Assembly: GCA_024277475.1 (NCBI GenBank)
Contig: JAJRVC010000600.1
Location: 1-10,745, forward strand
DNA from: Deltaproteobacteria bacterium
Lineage (GTDB): Bacteria; Desulfobacterota; Desulfobacteria; Desulfobacterales; JAFDCJ01
Length of the DNA stretch: 10,745 nt
Direction: 5' to 3'
Position 1 is the first letter of the stretch. Every line of letters starts with the position of its first letter. Below, one piece after another: positions 5,800 through 10,745 of the stretch. The notes under the pieces are model-generated. The model worked only from the letters and a program-made list of their open reading frames with translations, did no database searches and was not told the DNA's origin. A program made the position numbers and the translations under genes.

Positions 5800-8700
5800 A
5801 TGTCATCAAGGAAAAAGAGCCGGAAGAAACGCAAGAAGGTTAACCACCGTCTATCCACTGAAAAACAAAAGAAAAAAAGTACGATTGATGCTACCAGTCG
5901 GTTGACTCCAGGAAAATTGAAGTCTAAAGCCCTCGGATTTGCAGACGAGGTAAACCGTCTGATATCTAAAGGAAAAGTCAAAGCAGTGCTCAGCAGGGCC
6001 AAATCACATCACAAAAGCCTTGGTACGGCAGAATCTGAAATGGTTCTGGTGGATGCTTATGTTGCTCGAATCCGTGAAATGACCACCAAAGGCTATATCG
6101 TTGAGGCCAAAACACTGCTGAAATTGGTTCGGGGGCGATATAATTGTCCTGATCATCGTTTAACTGAATTAAATGCCGTCATTTCCCTCCGAGAAGGAAA
6201 GATAGGCGAACTGGTTGGGCCACTTGAGGACCCCGAATTACCACAGCACCAACGTGCGGCCATAGAAAAAATAATCAAAAATGAACTGGTTGATCTCAGC
6301 CTCTTGGCTCGGTGCAAAGCGCTGCCTTCCGGTCATCCGCTGAAAACCGCTGCTCGGGAAACAGCAGAAGCGTTTGCAAGGGTGACATCCGGCTTTGTCA
6401 GCGATGAGGAAGTCGCCTTGCCGGCTATCTCGCGCCGGAGTCCACTGGCACCATGGAAAATACTTATCAAGGCACTTGCCTGCTTTTATCGTCATGACGA
6501 TGAGAGGTGCGAGAAGTATCTGAATGCGGTTGACCCTGAATCGGCGCCGGAACGTCTTGTGCCTCTAATTCGCGCGCTAATTACAGGCCAATCGAAGGCC
6601 GGCCTCGATAAAAGTTCTGCCCTTCTGGTTGAAAAAGTCATTGGAAACAATAAAACAACCCGGGATGCTTTGCAAATGCTTGAGGCCGCACTGGCCGCAA
6701 ACAAGCCGCGTAAAGTGTTTAAGGCAGTTCGCAAGGCTGTCGATGTTTGTGAGCAGTTTTGCCCCGAAATTGTAGAAAGACTCAAGCAGCATGTATCCAT
6801 TCGATCCTGGATGCTCGACCTTGATGCCGAAGATGTGATCAGAGCCATGGGAGGACCATCGCTGAAAAATGCCTGTTTCTGGCGGCTTTATGCACGGGCG
6901 GCAGAAATAAAAGGACAAAATTTTTTCGCATGTGCCCTGTGGGAGGAGTTTCGCAAACACGCCCTGCATGAGGGATGGTTTTCCGGGAAAAGCTATGAAA
7001 GCGCGGAGATCTATCTTCGTATGGCGGAGTTGACGCAACGATATCCGGCTGAGGATTTTGACTGGCTGCAGTCAAAATTTGAAAGAGCGTTCAGAGGATT
7101 TGAATCCTATTATCACGGACAACCGGGATCTGTCTTAGAAGCCGTTCGCAAAAACAACAAAAGTACTTCTGAAATGTATTTTCTTTATCCTGAACATCTT
7201 TACCGACTGGCCGGCGAGACCGATCCCGTTTCTGAAACATTCCGGCAATGGCTGGAGTGGACTGAGGATCACACTTCGTCTTGGAAGAAGCGTGATGCGG
7301 TGGCCATCGCCTGGAATGCGGCGGTCCCGGACGATACGCGGCCGCTACTGTATTTGATGAAATCGGCCGAGAAAAGGGGTGCCTTTAAAAAGGCCCTTGG
7401 ATATTTAGAAAGGGCTGAATGGCTTGACGGATTGAATCCCGATGTTAAAAGGGCAAGGCTGCGACTGCTAGCGGCAACGGCCGTCCGTCATCTGAAACAG
7501 AAAAAAACTCATTTGGCTCAGAAAGATTTTGCTGAAATTGAGGTTTTGCCCCAGTCTGGTGAGGGGGATCGACCTGCTTTCCTGGTGGCATTGAAATTCG
7601 TATCTGCGATAATTGACGGTCAGGAATCCAACTTAAACCGTTTAAACGGTGAGTTGATTACCTTGCTGGATACCGCGCTGACCGCTAAAGTGGTGATCCA
7701 AGGATTGCAGAGGGCTTGTGGTCTCTCCGACCGGCAAACCCGGTTGGCGGGATCTGCCAACGACCCGTTGGAGGGAAAAGATCTGGTGACCGCATTTGCC
7801 AGGGGCTGCCGACTGGGGGACGACATGGGAATTCCGATTGCGATTCCGCCGGAATATGAAAAAGAATTAAGGGATTTTTTCAGCACCGAAGACCGCTTGC
7901 AGGATACTGACACTATCCGGATTGTTGCAGAAACCGCCTTAAGAAATAAAAATTTTGAACTGGCATATGCGGCTGCCGGCGCCGGCCTTTCGCAGCACGG
8001 AGCTGCAATCGCCAGGTTTTTAGTTTTGCGTGCCCGATCTTTACCGGCATGGGCGATGAATCGGCGGCGTGATTGCATTACGGCGGCAATTGAGTTTGCC
8101 CGTCGCGAAAGGGATATGGACCTTATTGACGAGGCCATTGAATTGCGCCGGGTTGGATATCGTAGACCATTCGGCTTTTCATTCTTTAACGATATCGACG
8201 GTGACAGCAATCCTTCTATGGAAACCGAAGAATTGAATGAAGTATTGCAGCTTGAAAGGGAGGAGCGCGAATATCCAACCCATTATTCATCGGATGATTT
8301 TTTCGATAATGATGATGATGATGACTATTACGGAAGCGACTGTAGAAATTGTGACGCCAAGGACTGTCAGGACCGAAAGGCCCCATTCAGACCGGATGAA
8401 TTATATGATGACGACTTCGATGACGATGATTTTGAAGTGCACCTGGATAATGATAACCTTATAGATGATCTTCTGCCCGACCTGCCGCCGGAACTGATTT
8501 CACTTATTATGAAAGTGGTTTCGAAACATGGCCGAAATGGGTCTTTTCCCGATCCGGATGAATTAGCGCGCAAAGACCCCTGGCTGGCGGATCAACTAGA
8601 ACGAAAATTGAAAGAAGCCGCGGCTGACGGAACCCTGCCGGACTTCGAACGGGATTGGTTTCCCAACAGACGAGCAAGAAAATCTAAACGCAGAAGATAA
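5800..8700 (+). CDS. Large helical-repeat protein with Asp-rich, Cys-containing tail (Hsp70-locus partner)
   Basis: I do not recognise a named family. The 966-residue product (start ATG 5800, AAAGGGA at 5786-5792; the TTG at 5758 would add 14 residues but lies in a repeat array) begins with a strongly basic segment, SSRKKSRKKRKK. Residues about 35-800 are almost entirely amphipathic helices with TPR-like Ala/Leu spacing, for example around 528-580 (KKALGYLERAEWLDGLNP). Residues about 831-888 are extremely Asp-rich and contain a C848-x2-C851-x4-C856 cluster that could bind metal. The C-terminus is again basic (RRARKSKRRR). No signal peptide or membrane segment is seen, so it is likely cytoplasmic. 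It is followed after only 15 bp by a J-like gene, then by GrpE-like and Hsp70 genes. It may be a scaffold, adaptor or dedicated client of that chaperone set; this role is inferred from context only. Confidence 0.8.
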   Translation: MSSRKKSRKKRKKVNHRLSTEKQKKKSTIDATSRLTPGKLKSKALGFADEVNRLISKGKVKAVLSRAKSHHKSLGTAESEMVLVDAYVARIREMTTKGYIVEAKTLLKLVRGRYNCPDHRLTELNAVISLREGKIGELVGPLEDPELPQHQRAAIEKIIKNELVDLSLLARCKALPSGHPLKTAARETAEAFARVTSGFVSDEEVALPAISRRSPLAPWKILIKALACFYRHDDERCEKYLNAVDPESAPERLVPLIRALITGQSKAGLDKSSALLVEKVIGNNKTTRDALQMLEAALAANKPRKVFKAVRKAVDVCEQFCPEIVERLKQHVSIRSWMLDLDAEDVIRAMGGPSLKNACFWRLYARAAEIKGQNFFACALWEEFRKHALHEGWFSGKSYESAEIYLRMAELTQRYPAEDFDWLQSKFERAFRGFESYYHGQPGSVLEAVRKNNKSTSEMYFLYPEHLYRLAGETDPVSETFRQWLEWTEDHTSSWKKRDAVAIAWNAAVPDDTRPLLYLMKSAEKRGAFKKALGYLERAEWLDGLNPDVKRARLRLLAATAVRHLKQKKTHLAQKDFAEIEVLPQSGEGDRPAFLVALKFVSAIIDGQESNLNRLNGELITLLDTALTAKVVIQGLQRACGLSDRQTRLAGSANDPLEGKDLVTAFARGCRLGDDMGIPIAIPPEYEKELRDFFSTEDRLQDTDTIRIVAETALRNKNFELAYAAAGAGLSQHGAAIARFLVLRARSLPAWAMNRRRDCITAAIEFARRERDMDLIDEAIELRRVGYRRPFGFSFFNDIDGDSNPSMETEELNEVLQLEREEREYPTHYSSDDFFDNDDDDDYYGSDCRNCDAKDCQDRKAPFRPDELYDDDFDDDDFEVHLDNDNLIDDLLPDLPPELISLIMKVVSKHGRNGSFPDPDELARKDPWLADQLERKLKEAAADGTLPDFERDWFPNRRARKSKRRR

Positions 8701-8715
8701 CATGAGGACCAATCG

Positions 8716-9033
8716 ATGCAGAAAAAAGATGACATCCCCATTTTAGACGAAAAACCGCAACATATACTGGGTGTGCCGGATGATGCCGATACAGCAGAAA
8801 TTCGCTCGGCCTATCTGAACAAAATCAAGGAATACCCGCCCGAAAGGTGTCCGGAGGAATTTGAGCGCGTTCGGGATGCCTATACGATTCTGAGCGACCC
8901 ACGCTACCGCACCCGGATGACGCTTCAGTCGGCAGATCCCGAGGCGTCGTTCATGGCGTTGCTCGACAATCAAAGACAAACTAGACTATTTGTCGGGCCC
9001 GAAGCGTGGCTTGCCGCCATGCTGGAGAGGTGA
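8716..9033 (+). CDS. Small J-domain-like protein lacking the HPD motif
   Basis: The 105-residue product matches the J-domain plan: HILGVPDDADTAEIRSAYLNKIKEY (residues 16-40, helices I-II, as in the LGV-x5-IKKAYRKL pattern of DnaJ) and FERVRDAYTILSDPRYR (49-65, helix III). Between them the invariant HPD tripeptide, which in DnaJ stimulates Hsp70 ATP hydrolysis, is replaced by P41-P42-E43 in EYPPERCPEEF. A short tail ends in FVGPEAWLAAMLER, possibly a second docking motif. No Gly/Phe region, zinc fingers or C-terminal substrate-binding domain is present. Start: ATG with GAGGA at 8704-8708, spacing 7, 15 bp after the preceding stop, so the two genes are almost surely co-translated. By family knowledge, loss of HPD should abolish classical ATPase stimulation; this may be an adaptor or negative regulator. 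The fold is confident, the role is not. Confidence 0.82.
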   Translation: MQKKDDIPILDEKPQHILGVPDDADTAEIRSAYLNKIKEYPPERCPEEFERVRDAYTILSDPRYRTRMTLQSADPEASFMALLDNQRQTRLFVGPEAWLAAMLER

Positions 9034-9078
9034 ACCCTTAAACTGAATTGCAATTTAACCGGAGCAAATTTTGTCTGG

Positions 9079-9103
9079 GCAAAAAAATAACGATTTTTTT
9101 TGC
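9079..9103. other. A/T-rich palindrome in the J-like/GrpE-like gap
   Basis: GCAAAAAAAT (9079-9088) and ATTTTTTTTGC (9093-9103) are inverted around AACG, with one extra T. The stem is almost only A-T pairs, so a weak terminator or attenuator is possible, as is simple A/T richness. The whole 179-bp gap (9034-9212) is conspicuously A/T-rich compared with the genes around it and could hold an internal promoter. I see no convincing -35/-10 pair and no gene. Confidence 0.3.
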
Positions 9104-9200
9104 TAAATTTTTCTTATTTCGGTTATTGTAATTTTGAATTTATTTGGAACTTGTATTTTGATTTTTTGCAATGAAACACAAAAGTTATTAAAGTATTAAT

Positions 9201-9205
9201 GAGGA
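9201..9205 (+). promoter_or_regulatory. Shine-Dalgarno that selects a TTG start
   Basis: GAGGA at 9201-9205 lies 7 bases before TTG 9213. The only nearby ATG (9199) is in another frame, and the next in-frame ATG falls deep in the GrpE-like region, so TTG is the best start. Confidence 0.6.
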
Positions 9206-9212
9206 TACGCCA

Positions 9213-10151
9213 TTGGAGCCGGAAGATCAAAATTCGCCGCCGGAGCTTTCGTATTTAAATGAATATTTTTCGGATGCTAAAACCAAAGAAGCGCTCAGGA
9301 TACTAATTTTACAGCGTTTTGCTGGGTGGCTCGACGATGTTCTGGCTGAAGAAAAACCTCTGGAGGGCATTGCAGCGGAATTGCTGGCCGAACTGCACGA
9401 TGATAGGGATCCCGATACCGTCGGCTCGGCTGAAGACACCTATGACTTGCATTCCACCTTGTCGGCGCTGACTGTGCTCACCCAGGAGATTAAATTGCAA
9501 GGTCGCGCATTTAAAGAGCTGGGGAAAAAGATAGAGCCGTTTACGGGGCTGGATGAGCCCATTCGCGGACTTCTTGCGGCACACAGGGAAGCACTCTCTG
9601 ATGCCAGACGGATTGCAGCCGAGGGCCGGACGGATCGTGCCCAACGCGAATCTGAGTTGAAACGCGAAGCTCATGACCGTGCCCGGCGTGAACTCATTGG
9701 GATTATTACCGATATTCGGGATCGCTTGACCCGTGGACTGCGATCAGCTCATGAGAGTCAGCGGAAGATAGATGAATACCGCAATTCGTTCCGGCTGGAT
9801 AAATTTGCAATCAGAAAATTATTCTTTGGCAAAAGTGCTGATAAAAATCACATGATAGAAATCATCAATTCACTGAAAAAGGGCTACCGCATGGGTCTTG
9901 ATCGAATTGACGAAGCTTTGCAGCAGCTTGGAGTCAATGAAATCATTTGTGAAGGAAAATCCTTTGATCCGCGAAAAATGAAGGCCGTGGATGTCGAAGA
10001 AACCACGGATGTGGCCGACGGGATCGTACTTGAAGTATATCGAGCCGGATACATGATCGACACGGATATCCTTCAGACGGCTCGGGTAAAAGTGGCCCGT
10101 GCTCCTGAGCAAGACGACAAGTTGGGAGTTTCACCCAAATTGGGCCCTTAA
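9213..10151 (+). CDS. GrpE-family nucleotide exchange factor with extended N-terminus
   Basis: GrpE proteins release ADP from Hsp70. The C-terminal part of this 312-residue protein fits the family: the dimer helix and four-helix region include ARRELIGIITDIRDRL and MIEIINSLKKGYRMGLDRIDEALQQLGV, and the beta head reads F251-DPRKMKAVDVEE then VLEVYRAGYMIDTDILQTARVKVAR (about 273-297), matching FDP...AV...GTVVEV...GY...LRPA.VKVA. Ordinary GrpE is about 180-200 residues; here roughly 100 additional residues precede it, predicted helical and acidic, with SYLNEYFSDAKTKEALRILILQRFAGWLDDVL at the front. The start is TTG with GAGGA. The gene follows a J-like gene and precedes an Hsp70 gene, so it probably serves that Hsp70 rather than the housekeeping DnaK. 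The N-terminal extension may bind the large upstream protein; this is speculation. Confidence 0.87.
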   Translation: MEPEDQNSPPELSYLNEYFSDAKTKEALRILILQRFAGWLDDVLAEEKPLEGIAAELLAELHDDRDPDTVGSAEDTYDLHSTLSALTVLTQEIKLQGRAFKELGKKIEPFTGLDEPIRGLLAAHREALSDARRIAAEGRTDRAQRESELKREAHDRARRELIGIITDIRDRLTRGLRSAHESQRKIDEYRNSFRLDKFAIRKLFFGKSADKNHMIEIINSLKKGYRMGLDRIDEALQQLGVNEIICEGKSFDPRKMKAVDVEETTDVADGIVLEVYRAGYMIDTDILQTARVKVARAPEQDDKLGVSPKLGP

Positions 10152-10195
10152 AATCTTAGCGGTAATTTCTTTGCATTTTATGAAAAAGTTTGTTT

Positions 10196-10274
10196 CACCA
10201 CGAAAGGCACAAAGTTCACGAAGAAACCATAAAGTCATGTATTCTTTTTTTGTACTTTTTGTGCCTTTTTGTGG
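10196..10274. repeat. Imperfect long inverted repeat between GrpE-like and Hsp70 genes
   Basis: The left arm CACCACGAAAGGCACAAAG (10196-10214) and right arm CTTTTTGTGCCTTTTTGTGG (10255-10274) are inverted with a few mismatches and a small gap; the 40-bp middle is A/T-rich. The arms contain CACGAA/GGCAC(A)AAG steps of the kind seen in abundant dispersed intergenic repeats of this bacterial group (from memory, not checked). A transcript would form a long hairpin 55 bp before the Hsp70 start and could reduce or tune read-through. Confidence 0.55.
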
Positions 10275-10317
10275 CCATTTCAAAGATAGAACCATTGAAC
10301 TTTCAAAAACATGAACC

Positions 10318-10323
10318 GGAGGT
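10318..10323 (+). promoter_or_regulatory. Strong Shine-Dalgarno of the Hsp70 gene
   Basis: GGAGGT at 10318-10323 lies 5 bases before ATG 10329. It is the best ribosome binding site in the locus and suggests that the Hsp70 is made in higher amount than its cofactors, whose starts are weaker. Confidence 0.7.
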
Positions 10324-10328
10324 AAACA

Positions 10329-10745
10329 ATGAACACGGGTGACTGTATCATCGGTATTGATCTTGGAACCACCAATTCCGAGGTTGCTGCGTTTATTGAC
10401 GATAATGTACGAATCATCGGCAGCGGAGGAACCAAAATTCTGCCGTCCTGCGTCGGACTTTCGCAAACCGATGAACTGCTTATCGGTGCGCCGGCTCGAA
10501 ACCAGCAACTCCTCTATCCCGAGCGCACCGTACGAAGTATCAAGCGTAAAATGGGAAGCGATGAAACGGTAACCCTTGGGGAGCGAACGTTTACACCGCC
10601 GGAAATATCCGCCTTGCTCCTGCGGGAACTGGCTCAGTGGGCCCAAAAAAAACTGGGTTTCGCGGTTGAAAAAGCAGTCATTTCGGTTCCGGCATATTTT
10701 TCGGATGCTCAGCGCAACACAACGCGCGAAGCCGGTAAGCTCGCG
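10329..10745 (+). CDS. Hsp70-family chaperone, N-terminal part (runs off window)
   Basis: The 139 visible residues are the start of an Hsp70 nucleotide-binding domain. Seen: the phosphate-1 motif IIGIDLGTTNSEVAAF (residues 7-22), ILPSCVGL, matching the 'PS.V.F' region of DnaK, the RSIKRKMG segment (DnaK has 'KRLIGR'-type sequence there), PPEISALLLRELAQWAQKKLG (DnaK: 'PEEISAMILQKLK..AE..LG'), and VEKAVISVPAYFSDAQRNTTREAGKLA (DnaK: 'AVITVPAYFND.QRQAT.DAG'). The ATPase signature residues in this part are intact. The substrate-binding domain is outside the window, so it cannot be told whether it has a normal beta-sandwich and lid. Position after a PPE-type J-like protein and an extended GrpE suggests a specialised Hsp70, not the primary dnaK, whose usual order is grpE-dnaK-dnaJ. 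Start: ATG with GGAGGT 5 bases upstream. Confidence 0.95.
   Translation, partial: MNTGDCIIGIDLGTTNSEVAAFIDDNVRIIGSGGTKILPSCVGLSQTDELLIGAPARNQQLLYPERTVRSIKRKMGSDETVTLGERTFTPPEISALLLRELAQWAQKKLGFAVEKAVISVPAYFSDAQRNTTREAGKLA

Noticed and set aside
7620..8210. 196-codon minus-strand open frame inside the large protein gene
   Set aside because: It is antisense to a clear coding frame, with Ser/Arg-rich composition typical of a shadow frame; no ribosome binding site or recognisable motif.
8716..9033. Reading the J-like protein as a full DnaJ or CbpA
   Set aside because: Only about 105 residues, with no Gly/Phe linker, zinc-finger or C-terminal domains, and the HPD motif is missing.
9146..9170. 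Sigma-54-like promoter (TTGGAAC ... TTGCA) before the GrpE-like gene
   Set aside because: The GG and GC elements are 20 bp apart instead of the required 10.
9199..9201. ATG as start of the GrpE-like gene
   Set aside because: It is out of frame with the GrpE reading frame and leads into an unrelated frame; TTG 9213 has GAGGA at 7 bp.
10131..10646. 171-codon minus-strand open frame over the Hsp70 start
   Set aside because: It overlaps the unmistakable Hsp70 N-terminus on the other strand and runs through the intergenic repeat; no protein-family resemblance.

Overview
The window looks like a chromosomal piece of a strictly anaerobic, probably sulfate-reducing or syntrophic member of the Desulfobacterota (former Deltaproteobacteria). 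This is an inference from gene content: a pair of oxygen-sensitive iron-sulfur subunits of the benzoyl-CoA reductase / 2-hydroxyacyl-CoA dehydratase family, a radical SAM enzyme, and intergenic DNA rich in REP-like and heptamer repeats. No rRNA, tRNA, CRISPR array or complete insertion sequence is visible.

Region 1 (1-4041, + strand) is an acyl-CoA catabolic cluster. It holds the C-terminal half of a thiolase, a BcrC/HgdB-like subunit, a BcrB/HgdA-like subunit and a crotonase-fold enoyl-CoA hydratase. Together these suggest reductive or dehydrating activation of an aromatic or 2-hydroxyacyl-CoA, followed by beta-oxidation-type hydration and thiolysis. The ATP-dependent activator that the two iron-sulfur subunits need is not in the window. 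The thiolase-bcrC-like gap carries a REP-like inverted pair, a perfect 12-bp inverted repeat and a 12-bp palindrome.

Region 2 (4042-5757) holds one minus-strand radical SAM gene, with GAAC-type heptamer repeats on both sides in opposite orientation. The 478-bp divergent spacer at 5280-5757 carries candidate promoters for both directions.

Region 3 (5800-10745, + strand) is the most interesting part. It appears to be a dedicated Hsp70 chaperone locus: a 966-residue helical-repeat protein with an Asp-rich, cysteine-containing tail; a 105-residue J-like protein whose HPD motif is replaced by PPE; a GrpE-family protein with a long extra N-terminal region; and the start of an Hsp70. It looks like a specialised Hsp70/J-like/GrpE set with its own large partner or client, distinct from the housekeeping dnaK-dnaJ-grpE system. 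The Hsp70 runs off the right edge, so the operon may continue.
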